From: Gemmatimonadota bacterium
GTDB lineage: Bacteria > Gemmatimonadota > Gemmatimonadetes > Gemmatimonadales > GWC2-71-9
Assembly: GCA_022563595.1 (NCBI GenBank)
Contig: JADFNB010000029.1
Coordinates: 1 to 40,405 of the forward strand
DNA: 40,405 nt
Direction of reading: 5' to 3'
Shown piece after piece: positions 7,859-16,183 of the stretch; within the stretch, counting starts at the first letter, position 1, and each line of letters begins with the position of its first letter. A model generated the notes under the pieces. That model was not told where the DNA came from, ran no database searches, and worked only from the letters and a program-made list of their open reading frames with translations. Both the position numbers and the translations under genes were made by a program.

Positions 7859-10193
7859 CCAGTCGCTCCTTCAGGGCGCGCAAGATTTGGTTCACGCTCC
7901 GGTCCACCTCCGCGTCGCGCAACGTGCGGGACGGGTCGCGAAATACCAGTCGCCACGCCACGCTGCGGCCGACCAGCTCCTTGGCGCGGTACTCGTCGAA
8001 CACGGCGACCGATTCGAGCATCGACCCACCAGCACCCCGCACCACCTCCTCGACGTCCTTTGCCGCAACCGTGGCCGGCAGCACCAGTGCGAGATCCCGC
8101 TCGATCGGTGGTGTGGTCGGCAACGCCCGATACCGTACAGCCGGCGTTTCCGCCACAGCGAGATCGATCTCGATGCCGAATAACGGAGCCGCCCAAGGCG
8201 GGCCGTCGGCGTCCAGCTCGCCACCGCGCCCCAGCACGGTCCCGTCTGGTCCCGTGACCTCCCACCCGTCAGCCCCATCGGGCGCCACGGCGGCGCCACC
8301 GGGTGCGGCCACCCCGACGACCTCCTCCAACATACCCTTGAGGTCCCACAGATCGAAGTCAATGCCGCTCACGTCGGCCCAGTGGCCCGGTTGCCGCGCT
8401 CCCGTGAGTACCACAGCTATCCTGAGCGTCTCCACCGGCGGAGTTGCACCCGTGGTGGCCCGAAACACGCGTCCGATCTCGAAGAGCCTGATGTCACGCG
8501 CCCGGGCAGACCAATTCCGCTCGACCGAACGCACCAGTCCGGGAAGCAGGTCGGTTCGCAGATGTGTCTCCTCGCTCGAGAGCGGGTTCTGTACCGGCTG
8601 CGCGTGCTCCCCGCCGACGGGGCCCAACGGCAGGGTGCGCGCTTCGTGGATCCCCAGCGCCGTCAGCACCTGCCGTACCAGGGCGCTGCGCAACTCTGAC
8701 GGCGCGTCAGGCACAGTAGTGGGGCGGAACGGGCGCATTTCCACCGGGAAGCTGTCGTATCCGCGCAATCGCGCAACCTCCTCGATCAGATCGACTTCCC
8801 GAGTGACGTCCGGACGCCAGCCGGGCACTTGGACCGCGAGCCGTCCGTCCCGGGGTGCCAGGGTGAACCCCACGCTTCCGAGGAGCCTCTCGATCTCATC
8901 CTGCGGCACCGCTACGCCGAGCAGATGCTCCACCCGGCTCGGCCGAAGGAATACGGTCGTGGGCTGCGGGAGACGAGGACAGACGTCGATCGCCGCCTCC
9001 GGCTCCTCGCCGCCGGCGACCGCGATGATCAACTCCACAGCACGTCGCAACGCCGCCGGCAGTCCCTCGAGATCGGTCCCGCGCTCGAAGCGGTAGGACG
9101 CGTCCGTGTCCATTCGCAGGGCCGTTCGGGTTGCTCTGATCCGACGCCGATCGAAGTAGGCGCACTCGAGGAGAATGTCCGTGGTCTCATCCGATACTTC
9201 GGTGTTTTCGCCTCCCATGACGCCGGCGATCGCGATGGCTCCGTCGGCATCGCAGATCATCGTCATCTCCGAAGTCAGCGGGTGGTCCTCGCCGTCCAGC
9301 GTGGTGATCCGCTCCCCGTCGTTGGCCCTCCTAATGATGAGCTTGCCACCGCGCAAGTCGTTGATGTCGAAGGCGTGCAGGGGCTGGTTGATCTCGTGGA
9401 GGATGTAATTGGTGGCATCCACCACGTTGTTTATGGGGCGGGCGCCGACGCTCCGCAGGCGAGCCTGTAGCCACTCGGGGGAAGGCCCGATTCGCACTCC
9501 CCGGATCACGGCGGCGCCGTAACGCGGGCATCCTTCGTCGTCCTCCACGATGACCTCGATACCGCCGACCGATCCGCTGCGTTTCACGCGCCGTGCGGCG
9601 GGTACGGCGGGGGCACCCTCGAATGCCGGTAGCTTGACCGTCAATCCCATTGCCGCCGCCAGTTCCCGGGCGATCCCGCGCTGTGCCAACAGGTCGGGGC
9701 GGTTCGGCGTCACATCGACCTCGAGACGCGTATCGGCCAGGTCCAGTGCCTCGAGCAGCGGCGTCCCCGGAGCCGCCACCGTGTCCAGTTCGAGGATGCC
9801 GTCCTGGTCGGCCCCCAAACCAAGCTCTTTGGCCGAGCAGAGCATGCCGTTGGAGACCACACCCCTGATCTTGCGCCGTTCCAGCTTGAAGCCGCCGGGA
9901 AGCACCGCCCCCGCCGCGGCATAAGGGTATTTCATACCTGCCCGTACGTTCGGCGCTCCGCAGACGACCTCTACGGTGCCCTTACCGGTGCTCACCCGGC
10001 ACAGCGTCAACCGGTCGGCGTTGGGGTGTTTCCCGACCTGCTCGACCAGACCGATCACCACATCGCCCAGCTCGGCGTGCACGGGCTCGACCGCATCTAC
10101 CGTAGCCCCGACGACGGTCAGCCGCTCCGCCGTCTCTTGCGGATCGAGTTCCGTTCCCAACAGCCGGCCCAGCCAGTTCAGCGATGCGTACAC
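7836..10193 (-). CDS. pheT: Phenylalanyl-tRNA synthetase beta subunit
   Basis: Beta chain of the alpha2-beta2 enzyme that charges tRNA-Phe. At 785 residues it has the full bacterial layout: an N-terminal tRNA-binding OB domain (GDVVIGLVEQVGKHPNADRL, about 44-63), the B3/B4 editing region, the B5 segment (RVEHLLGVAVPQDEIERLL), the catalytic-like core (EVDLIEEVARLRGYDSFP) and the C-terminal FDX-ACB anticodon-binding domain (PPIERDLALVLP to the end). pheS lies three bases upstream and the two are surely cotranscribed. The start is ATG (MYASLNWLGRLL). Confidence 0.97.
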   Translation of the reverse strand: MYASLNWLGRLLGTELDPQETAERLTVVGATVDAVEPVHAELGDVVIGLVEQVGKHPNADRLTLCRVSTGKGTVEVVCGAPNVRAGMKYPYAAAGAVLPGGFKLERRKIRGVVSNGMLCSAKELGLGADQDGILELDTVAAPGTPLLEALDLADTRLEVDVTPNRPDLLAQRGIARELAAAMGLTVKLPAFEGAPAVPAARRVKRSGSVGGIEVIVEDDEGCPRYGAAVIRGVRIGPSPEWLQARLRSVGARPINNVVDATNYILHEINQPLHAFDINDLRGGKLIIRRANDGERITTLDGEDHPLTSEMTMICDADGAIAIAGVMGGENTEVSDETTDILLECAYFDRRRIRATRTALRMDTDASYRFERGTDLEGLPAALRRAVELIIAVAGGEEPEAAIDVCPRLPQPTTVFLRPSRVEHLLGVAVPQDEIERLLGSVGFTLAPRDGRLAVQVPGWRPDVTREVDLIEEVARLRGYDSFPVEMRPFRPTTVPDAPSELRSALVRQVLTALGIHEARTLPLGPVGGEHAQPVQNPLSSEETHLRTDLLPGLVRSVERNWSARARDIRLFEIGRVFRATTGATPPVETLRIAVVLTGARQPGHWADVSGIDFDLWDLKGMLEEVVGVAAPGGAAVAPDGADGWEVTGPDGTVLGRGGELDADGPPWAAPLFGIEIDLAVAETPAVRYRALPTTPPIERDLALVLPATVAAKDVEEVVRGAGGSMLESVAVFDEYRAKELVGRSVAWRLVFRDPSRTLRDAEVDRSVNQILRALKERLGVERRES

Positions 10194-10196
10194 GCC

Positions 10197-11222
10197 CTAC
10201 TCCAGGAACTGGTCGAGGAAGCGCATGTCATTGTCGAAGAACATGCGAATGTCGGGGATGCCGTATCGTACCATGGCGATGCGCGCCGGTCCCATGCCGA
10301 AGGCGTAGCCGGTGTAGCGTTCGGAGTCTATCCCGCACGCCTCGAACACCGCCGGATGTACCATCCCGGCGCCCATGATCTCCATCCAGCCCGTCTGCTT
10401 GCATGTCGAGCACCCAGTACCACGACAGTTCTGGCACTGCGCGTCCACTTCGGCCGAGGGTTCGGTGAACGGGAAGTAGGACGGCCTGAAGCGCACCGCA
10501 GTATCCGCCGAGAAGAACCGTTTGGCGAAGAAATCGATAGCCGCCTTGAAGTCGACGAAGCTCACCCCTTCATCGACCACCAGTCCTTCGATCTGGTCGA
10601 ACACGGGTGCGTGCGACGGGTCGAACGGGTCGCGCCGGTATGCCAGACCCGGCACCACCACCCGGATCGGCGGCGCGTAGCGTTCCATGGTGCGCGCCTG
10701 CACCGGCGAAGTATGGGTCCTCAGCACGACCCCGGGCTTGAGGTAGAAGGTGTCCTGCATGTCGGCTGCGGGATGGTCGAGCGGGATGTTCAGCTTGGTG
10801 AAGTTGTATTCCTCGGTCTCGGCTTCCGGGCCCATGATGCGGGAGAACCCCAGCTCGCGAAAGATACCGCAGATCTCGTCGACGACCTGCGTGATGGGGT
10901 GGCGCGCGCCACGCCAGCGCCTCCGCCCGGGCATCGTCCGGTCGACTGCAGGTCCTGTCCCGACGGCGGCCGCCAGCGTTCGCTCGCGTGCGGTGATCGC
11001 CGATTCGATTGCGTGCTTCAGCTCGTTCGCGCGGCGTCCCACGGTACGCCGCTGTTCCGCGTCCAGTGCGGGGATGGACCGCAACACATGGGTCAGCGCC
11101 CCGGCCTTGCGTCCCAGGAGACTGGTGCGCAACTGCTCGAGACGCTGCACGTCCGCCGTCGCGATCTCGTCGATCGCAGCGGCGATGTGTTCGAGCTGAT
11201 CTTCTGCGGGTACGTGCGCCAT
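10197..11222 (-). CDS. pheS: Phenylalanyl-tRNA synthetase alpha subunit
   Basis: Catalytic class II subunit. At 341 residues it has an N-terminal helical tRNA-binding region (about 1-90), GPEAETEEYNFTKLNIP, the motif-2 loop LRTHTSPVQARTM, FRPSYFPFTEPSAEVD, and motif 3 in GYAFGMGPARIAMVRYGI. A Cys-rich CQNCRGTGCSTCKQTGW insertion precedes motif 3, as in many bacterial PheS proteins. It sits between rplT (32 bases upstream) and pheT, the conserved infC-rpmI-rplT-pheST order. The start is ATG. Confidence 0.97.
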   Translation of the reverse strand: MAHVPAEDQLEHIAAAIDEIATADVQRLEQLRTSLLGRKAGALTHVLRSIPALDAEQRRTVGRRANELKHAIESAITARERTLAAAVGTGPAVDRTMPGRRRWRGARHPITQVVDEICGIFRELGFSRIMGPEAETEEYNFTKLNIPLDHPAADMQDTFYLKPGVVLRTHTSPVQARTMERYAPPIRVVVPGLAYRRDPFDPSHAPVFDQIEGLVVDEGVSFVDFKAAIDFFAKRFFSADTAVRFRPSYFPFTEPSAEVDAQCQNCRGTGCSTCKQTGWMEIMGAGMVHPAVFEACGIDSERYTGYAFGMGPARIAMVRYGIPDIRMFFDNDMRFLDQFLE

Positions 11223-11254
11223 GCTGGGGGATTCCCTGGCGGAGGCGCGCCGCT

Positions 11255-11608
11255 CTAGGTGCGCTGCTTTGCTACCGACGCCAGCTCACCAAAAGCGGCC
11301 GGGTCGCGGACGGCGAGATCCGCCAGCATCTTGCGGTTGATCTCAACACCGGCACTCTTCAATCCGGCCATGAATCGGTTGTAGGACAGGTCGTGCTGCC
11401 GCGCTGCCGCATTGATCCGCACGATCCACAGCCGCCTGAAGTCGCGCTTCTTGTTGCGCCGATCACGATACGCATAGCGCATCGCCCGCTCAACGGTCTC
11501 CTTGGCTGACTTGTAGAGCTTGCTTCGGCCTCCGCGCGCGCCCTTCGCCGCCTTCATGATCTTCTTCTTGCGCTTGAGACGCGCAACCGACGTTCTCACT
11601 CTTGGCAT
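11255..11608 (-). CDS. rplT: 50S ribosomal protein L20
   Basis: 117-residue L20, bound to 23S rRNA early in 50S assembly. The sequence is typical: [20 protein letters not shown] at the N-terminus, [20 protein letters not shown], then [20 protein letters not shown] and the C-terminal [20 protein letters not shown]. The ATG is preceded by GGAGCGGAAG. It is ten bases after rpmI. Autoregulation by L20 on this operon is known in E. coli and Bacillus; I see no proven copy of such a target here. Confidence 0.98.
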   Translation of the reverse strand: MPRVRTSVARLKRKKKIMKAAKGARGGRSKLYKSAKETVERAMRYAYRDRRNKKRDFRRLWIVRINAAARQHDLSYNRFMAGLKSAGVEINRKMLADLAVRDPAAFGELASVAKQRT

Positions 11609-11618
11609 CTTCCGCTCC

Positions 11619-11813
11619 CTACGTCTGTAGCAACCGCCGGATTCGCTTCTCGTCCGCCGGGCTCATCACTATCGACTGGCGCAAACGCCGCTTTCGCTTG
11701 GGGCGCTTCTTTGTCAGGATGTGGCTCTTGAACGCGCGCATCCGCTTCACCTTGCCGGTAGCGGTGATCTTGAAGCGCTTCCGCGCAGCCCTCTTTGTCT
11801 TTTGCTTTGGCAC
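11619..11813 (-). CDS. rpmI: 50S ribosomal protein L35
   Basis: 64-residue L35, a structural protein of the large subunit. It has the family's pattern of basic blocks: [20 protein letters not shown] at the start, [20 protein letters not shown], and [11 protein letters not shown] at the end. The start is GTG at 11813, 43 bases after the infC stop, with only a weak GAG in the ribosome-binding position; translation may therefore depend on coupling to infC. It lies between infC and rplT, as expected. Confidence 0.97.
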   Translation of the reverse strand: MPKQKTKRAARKRFKITATGKVKRMRAFKSHILTKKRPKRKRRLRQSIVMSPADEKRIRRLLQT

Positions 11814-11856
11814 GTGCTCAACTCTTTTCTCGAGACGACAGCAACAATCTCGGCTA

Positions 11857-12381
11857 CTACTTCGGCGCCAGCACCATCGTCATATTGCGCCCTTCCAGCT
11901 TGGGCTCGGCCTCCACCTTGGCGATGTCGTTTACTTCCTCGAGCACACGATACAGGACGTCCCGGCCGAGTTCGGAGTGCGTCACCTGACGCCCGCGGAA
12001 CATCATCGTCAACTTGACCTTGTTGCCTTCTTCCAGGAACCGCCGCGCGTGTCGGGTCTTGAACTCGAAGTCGTGATCGTCGATCCCCGGCCGATACTTG
12101 ACTTCTTTTACATGGATGACGTGCTGTTTCTTCTTCGCGATGCGTGCTGCCTTCGCCTGTTGGAACTTATACTTCCCGTAATCCATGATCTTGACCACGG
12201 GGGGGCGCGCCGTCGCCGCGACCTCAACCAGGTCCAGACCGCGCTCTCCCGCAAGCTTCAGCGCATCGTCGACCGGCACCACGCCGACCTGCGTCCCGTC
12301 CGCGTCGACCAGCCGCACGGGGCTGATACGGATCTGTTTGTTTATGCGGACCCTCTGCTCACGGTTGCCTTGATTCGCCAG
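11857..12381 (-). CDS. infC: Translation initiation factor IF-3 (probable CTG start)
   Basis: IF-3 binds the 30S subunit, rejects non-initiator tRNA and non-standard start codons, and prevents premature 50S joining. The N domain ([19 protein letters not shown]) and the C domain ([20 protein letters not shown] and [18 protein letters not shown]) are both present. No ATG lies at the expected N-terminus. The strong sequence GGAGGAGG (12395-12388) ends six bases before an in-frame CTG at 12381, giving 174 residues, the usual length. An in-frame ATG at 12423 would add 14 non-conserved residues and place the strong ribosome-binding sequence inside the gene. infC genes commonly use rare starts such as ATT for autoregulation, so CTG fits; the identity is certain, the start likely. 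Confidence 0.93.
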   Translation of the reverse strand: MANQGNREQRVRINKQIRISPVRLVDADGTQVGVVPVDDALKLAGERGLDLVEVAATARPPVVKIMDYGKYKFQQAKAARIAKKKQHVIHVKEVKYRPGIDDHDFEFKTRHARRFLEEGNKVKLTMMFRGRQVTHSELGRDVLYRVLEEVNDIAKVEAEPKLEGRNMTMVLAPK

Positions 12382-12395
12382 CTCCAGCCTCCTCC
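12379..12395 (-). promoter_or_regulatory. Strong ribosome-binding site and CTG start of infC
   Basis: Minus strand GGAGGAGG (12395-12388), six-base spacer, then CTG (12381-12379) in the infC frame. The spacing is ideal for initiation. An ATG at 12400, out of frame, opens a 13-codon reading frame that runs through this site and ends just after it; this may be chance. Use of CTG instead of ATG would let IF-3 repress its own initiation, as shown for the ATT start of E. coli infC. Confidence 0.6.
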
Positions 12396-12520
12396 AGCAT
12401 GAGACAACAAAGCGGACCCGCATACCCTCGGAATCCGCTCACCCGTTGACGCACGTGCGCCTCCGGAATCTCCTCGGAACCCGCAACACACACCAGCACC
12501 TGGCCGGCGGCAGGAGGGTG

Positions 12521-12536
12521 AAGCGCTAACGCGCTT
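12521..12536 (-). other. Perfect 6-bp hairpin between the hydrolase gene and infC
   Basis: AAGCGC and GCGCTT flank a four-base loop. The hairpin lies 30 bases after the stop of the hydrolase gene and about 140 bases before infC. No run of T follows it on the minus strand, so it is not a standard intrinsic terminator; it may be an RNA structure in the infC leader. The rest of the 142-base gap (12424-12565) holds three near-copies of CCTCGGAATC (plus strand, 12426-12435, 12460-12470, 12472-12480) and no convincing promoter. Confidence 0.35.
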
Positions 12537-12565
12537 GCTTCTCTCGGTTTAGCGCAAAGCTAGCC

Positions 12566-13450
12566 TCAGCCCTTTGGGGTGTCAAGCGGCTCGAAGCGCC
12601 GTCCCTTGTCAGTGGCGACCACGCGACCGAGACCCGGGCCGGGCTCGTGTTCCAGGACCAGAATCCAATCCTCGCGCTCAGCCCGTTCCAGGAAGCGGCG
12701 CTTGGTTTCCAACGTCACCAGCGGATGCAGGTCGTAACCCATGATCCACGGCAAGGATATGTGCGCCGCCGTCGGGATGAGGTCGCCCACGAAGCAGGCC
12801 GTCTGGCCGCCGTCCGAGACGAGCACCGACTGGTGATGCGGCACGTGCCCCGGAGTCGGGAGCAGTGTGATCCCGGGGATGAGTTCCGCCTCTCCATCAA
12901 CGAGCCGCCAGCGGCCGGCGGCCGTGACCGGTAGGAAGTTGGCTGGCAGATAGCTCGCCGCGGTCCGCTCGTTGGTGTGCAGTGCAAACTCCAGTTCCCT
13001 CTCCTGGACCACGTACACAGCGTTCGGGAAGGACAGCTCAGGTTGCGCCCCGGCCAGCTCGACGAACGTGTTTCCACCGGCATGATCGAAATGCAGATGT
13101 GTGTTAATAATATACTTTATGTCTGATGCTCTAAACCCTGCTTCTACAATAGCATCCTCGAGCTGTGATGGTCCATCTCGTCCCGAGTTTTCCACAGCGT
13201 AGATGGCGATGAACTTCTCTGATTCCTTGTTTCCCACACCGCTATCCACAAGCACCAATCCGTCGTCGTGCTCAACCAACAGACAGCGCAGCGAGAGCGG
13301 GATTCGGTTGCGTTCGTCGGCCGGGATACGGCGCTCCCACAGGGGTTTCGGGACCACTCCGAACATCGCCCCGCCGTCGAGCCGCTGCCGTCCCGCGTCG
13401 AGGGCGTGGCAGGTGAGACTACCGACCCGGAAGGTGGTAACCAGGCTCAT
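12566..13450 (-). CDS. Metallo-beta-lactamase-fold hydrolase
   Basis: 294-residue cytoplasmic protein of the MBL superfamily, resembling the lactonase/quorum-quenching-like branch. The metal motif THLHFDH (117-123: His118, His120, Asp122, His123) is complete. Further marks are the strand LVLVDSGVGN, the third-His block PTPGHVPHHQSVLV, the bridging Asp in FVGDLIPT, and a late His in LVLEHEPG. There is no signal peptide. The start is ATG at 13450, overlapping the stop of the exonuclease gene by four bases (ATGA), so the two are coupled. The substrate is unknown: lactone, thioester or other ester hydrolysis are all possible from the fold. Confidence 0.85.
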   Translation of the reverse strand: MSLVTTFRVGSLTCHALDAGRQRLDGGAMFGVVPKPLWERRIPADERNRIPLSLRCLLVEHDDGLVLVDSGVGNKESEKFIAIYAVENSGRDGPSQLEDAIVEAGFRASDIKYIINTHLHFDHAGGNTFVELAGAQPELSFPNAVYVVQERELEFALHTNERTAASYLPANFLPVTAAGRWRLVDGEAELIPGITLLPTPGHVPHHQSVLVSDGGQTACFVGDLIPTAAHISLPWIMGYDLHPLVTLETKRRFLERAEREDWILVLEHEPGPGLGRVVATDKGRRFEPLDTPKG

Positions 13451-14259
13451 ATGGCATCCATCCATGTTGGACCTCGGGGTCGCCGCTTCCGCCGCCCGGG
13501 CCGCGGCGGAACGCCGCTGACGTCCTCGAGCGTCGTCGCGCCCTGTTCCGCCGCCGTGTCCAGCAGGCGTTTCAGGATCAGCGCGGTAGCCCGTGCGTCG
13601 CCGCCGGCACGGTGTCGATGCTCGATCTCGACCCCGAAATACCGCGCCACGCTGTCCAGTCCGCGGTTCTTGAGACTGGGCAGGAAGCGGCGGGTGAGCT
13701 TCACGGTGCACAGCTTGGGGCCATCGAGCTGAAGGTCACGCGCGCGCCGTACCTCTGCGGATACGAACCGCCAATCGAAGCCCACATTGTGGGCGACGAA
13801 AACCCGGCCTGCCAGCGCCGCGAGCACGTCATCGACGATCTCACCGAACGTAGGAGCGGACTGCACCATGGCGCCGGTGATCTGCGTTATCCGGGAGACG
13901 ACGGCGGGGATCGCTCGCAGCGGGTTCACCAGCGACTCCAGGGCGGTCTCGATTCGTCCCCTGCTCACCAGGACAACGGCGATCTCGGTGATACGATCGT
14001 CTGCACCCCACCGCGATCCGGTCGTTTCTACGTCGACCACGGCGAACGTGCATTGCGCCAGCGAGACCAGGGACAGGCGAGCGTGGGCGAGCCGCCAATC
14101 ACCCGTGTGATCCCGGCGCACTCGTGGGTCAGCGCCCAAGAGCGCTACCGCCAGTCGCTCAGCCACGACAGGCGGGGCGTTCGGTATGGCCAAGACATCG
14201 CGCGCGATTCTCGGACTGTCGGCCGGCCCGTCGCGCAGGTAGGAGAGCGCGCGATCCAC
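13447..14259 (-). CDS. DnaQ-family 3'-5' exonuclease
   Basis: 270-residue protein with a DEDDh exonuclease domain starting near residue 70: Asp76 and Glu78 in FAVVDVETTG, a second Asp in FVAHNVGFDWRFV, and the final His and Asp in HRAGGDARAT. The first roughly 65 residues look like a small helical, possibly winged-helix domain (PPVVAERLAVALLG, then RVRRDHTGDWRLA) not found in the E. coli epsilon subunit. It is therefore more like a stand-alone repair or RNA exonuclease than the replicative proofreader, though that cannot be settled by reading. The start is GTG at 14259. The C-terminus is rich in Arg and Pro and overlaps the hydrolase start. Confidence 0.87.
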   Translation of the reverse strand: MDRALSYLRDGPADSPRIARDVLAIPNAPPVVAERLAVALLGADPRVRRDHTGDWRLAHARLSLVSLAQCTFAVVDVETTGSRWGADDRITEIAVVLVSRGRIETALESLVNPLRAIPAVVSRITQITGAMVQSAPTFGEIVDDVLAALAGRVFVAHNVGFDWRFVSAEVRRARDLQLDGPKLCTVKLTRRFLPSLKNRGLDSVARYFGVEIEHRHRAGGDARATALILKRLLDTAAEQGATTLEDVSGVPPRPGRRKRRPRGPTWMDAI

Positions 14260-14297
14260 CAGAGTGCCCGATGGATGGGCCTGGAGCCCGCCCGAGG

Positions 14298-15530
14298 TCA
14301 GGGGGCGTCCCTCCGCACGGGTAGCGTCATGCAGCGGGGCCCTCCCCCACCGCGGACCAGCTCCGCGCCATGCATGGTGAGTACGGCGCGCGCGTCGGCG
14401 GCGATTGTCGTCTCACCTGCGAGAAACGACCCGGCGTCCACGATCTCGAACCCCGCCCGCTCGAGCTCGGCGAGCGTGGCCTCGTTGCGTCTGTACGCGA
14501 GCGCTACTCCGGGCCGGAGTGTGATGAAGTTGCACGCCGATGCCCATTGCTCGCGTTCCTGCACCGGCCGGTAGCGCCCACCACAGAGTATCGGCTCGAA
14601 CGTCAGGTTCACCGCTTGGAGCGCGGCGAAGAAGTCGGGCATCTCCTTGACGCCTTCCCGTCCCTTCCGCCGGTGGAGCACCGGCAGCCTGCCGGGACCG
14701 ATGAAGTGCGGCGGAAACACCACGCACAGCTCGTGATCCACCTGGGTGAAGATCATGTCGAGGTGTATGGCCGAGGGGATACCGGGCATGACCACGACGA
14801 TCACTTCGGTAACGGCGGTGCTCCCGAACACGATCTCACAAAGCTGATCTAGGGCTGCGGGGCTGGAGCGGCCCGAGAATCCGACGATCAGCGTATCCTC
14901 ACGCACCGGGTGGACGTCGCCGCCTTCGAGCGTGTGGTCGAGACGACGTTCGACTGAGCCGTCATAAATGATACCGGCGTTGCGCAGTTCGGGATGGTAG
15001 CGGAAGAGCGCCTTGATTATCAGCTCCTCGCTCCAACGTACCTCGTGGCGCATCGCTCCGATGAGCACATGCTCGCCGATCACGATCCCCACGTCTCGGG
15101 TGAAGAACAGGTTTGGGACCGGCGGGAGCGTGAAGCCGACCTCGTTCAACGCCTGTCCAATGGGGCCTGCCTCCGCTTTGGCACCCTCGATGAGCAGGGT
15201 CGCCAACTCGGCGGCGGGCCGGCCGGACAGTTCATTCTTGAGGGCCTCTTCGGGGACGAAATCAGACATACGGGCGATCAAGAACTCGCGCACTTCCCCC
15301 TGTTCCAAGATCGTCGTCAAGAGATCGCGTACCTCGTAGACCTGGGCGAAGCGCTCCAGGACGGCGATCAGGCGACGATGTTCCTGGCGGGCGGTCTGGA
15401 GATCGATGATGTCGTCGTAGAGGTAGTCTTCGCGCGTTCCCGGCGTGACCGCCAGGAGTTCCTTCCCAGGGACATGTACCAAGACGGCCCGTAACGGGCC
15501 GATCTCAGATGTCACGTGGACGGAGGGCAT
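14298..15530 (-). CDS. arcA: Arginine deiminase
   Basis: Converts arginine to citrulline and ammonia, the first step of the arginine deiminase route that can yield ATP without respiration. The 410-residue protein has the guanidino-group modifying fold and the family blocks NLFFTRDVG, GAMRHEVRWSEE, LEGGDVHPV, the catalytic His in PSAIHLDMIFT, and the nucleophilic Cys near the C-terminus in GGGPRCMTLPVRRD. It follows rex by only ten bases, so it is very likely in the rex transcript and under redox control by the operator in front of rex. No ornithine carbamoyltransferase, carbamate kinase or arginine/ornithine antiporter gene is in the window. The start is ATG (MPSVHVTSEIGPLRAV). Confidence 0.95.
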   Translation of the reverse strand: MPSVHVTSEIGPLRAVLVHVPGKELLAVTPGTREDYLYDDIIDLQTARQEHRRLIAVLERFAQVYEVRDLLTTILEQGEVREFLIARMSDFVPEEALKNELSGRPAAELATLLIEGAKAEAGPIGQALNEVGFTLPPVPNLFFTRDVGIVIGEHVLIGAMRHEVRWSEELIIKALFRYHPELRNAGIIYDGSVERRLDHTLEGGDVHPVREDTLIVGFSGRSSPAALDQLCEIVFGSTAVTEVIVVVMPGIPSAIHLDMIFTQVDHELCVVFPPHFIGPGRLPVLHRRKGREGVKEMPDFFAALQAVNLTFEPILCGGRYRPVQEREQWASACNFITLRPGVALAYRRNEATLAELERAGFEIVDAGSFLAGETTIAADARAVLTMHGAELVRGGGGPRCMTLPVRRDAP

Positions 15531-15540
15531 GGGCCTGAAT

Positions 15541-16161
15541 CTAGCGGTTTCTCAGCGCGTAACTCAACGTTTCCAGTTCCAGCGCCATGTTGACGTGCTG
15601 CACCGAAACGTCTGCCGGTACGTCGAGCTGGACCGGCGCGAAGTTGAGGATCGCCTTGACACCGATGGCCACGAGCCGGTCGGTGATTCCCTGCGCGCCG
15701 TCGGCGGGCGTCGCGAGAATGGCGATGTCCACCTTCGCCTCGGCGAGTTCGGCTTCCATCTGCGCGACGTCTCGAATCTTCAAGTGGTTGCAACTCACGC
15801 CGATCTTGCGCGGGTCTCGGTCGTAAACCCAGCGGATGTGGAACCCGCGGTTGGCAAATCCCGGGTACTGTACCAGTGCAGTGCCGATCTTCCCCGCGCC
15901 GATCACGGCAACGTTGTAGGGGCGTTCGAGGCCAAGAATGTCTCGCAGGGTACGTGAGAGTTCAGGCACCGAGTAACCAAGCCCGCGCTTGCCGAACGAG
16001 CCAAAGAATGAAAGGTCTTTCCGCACCTGCGCCGACGTGGTACCACCCCGCTCGGCCAGCGCCTGAGAGCTGACCGTGGCGATACCCTCCTGCTCGAACT
16101 TCTCGAGGAAGCGCAGATAGAGCGAAAGGCGTCGGACCGTGGATTCGGCGATCTTGCGCAT
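15541..16161 (-). CDS. rex: Redox-sensing transcriptional repressor Rex
   Basis: Rex binds DNA when NADH is low and releases it when NADH binds, controlling fermentative and respiratory genes. The 206-residue protein has the N-terminal winged helix (TVRRLSLYLRFLEKF, TTSAQVRKDLSFFGSFGKRG, about 8-60) and a C-terminal Rossmann domain with the NAD motif VIGAGKIG (87-94), then YDRDPRKIG and ILATPADGAQ. The ATG at 16161 places the protein start where Rex proteins normally begin. No ribosome-binding sequence lies at the normal distance: that place is taken by an 18-bp Rex operator palindrome. Autoregulation is therefore strongly indicated. arcA follows ten bases downstream. Confidence 0.96.
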   Translation of the reverse strand: MRKIAESTVRRLSLYLRFLEKFEQEGIATVSSQALAERGGTTSAQVRKDLSFFGSFGKRGLGYSVPELSRTLRDILGLERPYNVAVIGAGKIGTALVQYPGFANRGFHIRWVYDRDPRKIGVSCNHLKIRDVAQMEAELAEAKVDIAILATPADGAQGITDRLVAIGVKAILNFAPVQLDVPADVSVQHVNMALELETLSYALRNR

Positions 16162-16165
16162 GGTT

Positions 16166-16183
16166 TTGTGAAAGATTTCACAA
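16166..16183 (-). promoter_or_regulatory. Rex operator (ROP) in front of rex
   Basis: TTGTGAAATCTTTCACAA on the minus strand: two perfect 8-bp arms, TTGTGAAA and TTTCACAA, around a two-base centre. This fits the Rex consensus TTGTGANNNNNNTCACAA completely. It lies four bases upstream of the rex ATG and 25 bases after the rsmA stop. The left half could double as a -35 element (TTGTGA), but no clear -10 follows. A purine-rich GGGGGAGGGG lies just upstream of the palindrome, too far from the ATG to act as a normal ribosome-binding site. Confidence 0.88.

Noticed and set aside
7924-9096. Long open frame on the plus strand (390 codons) opposite pheT
   Set aside because: Antisense to pheT; the Ser/Arg/Pro-rich sequence is typical of a shadow frame.
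12398-12400. 13-codon frame starting at ATG 12400 as an infC leader peptide
   Set aside because: It has no ribosome-binding sequence of its own and overlaps the infC start; likely chance.
14830-14850. TCACAA half-site in arcA as a second Rex operator
   Set aside because: Only one half of the palindrome is present, inside coding sequence.
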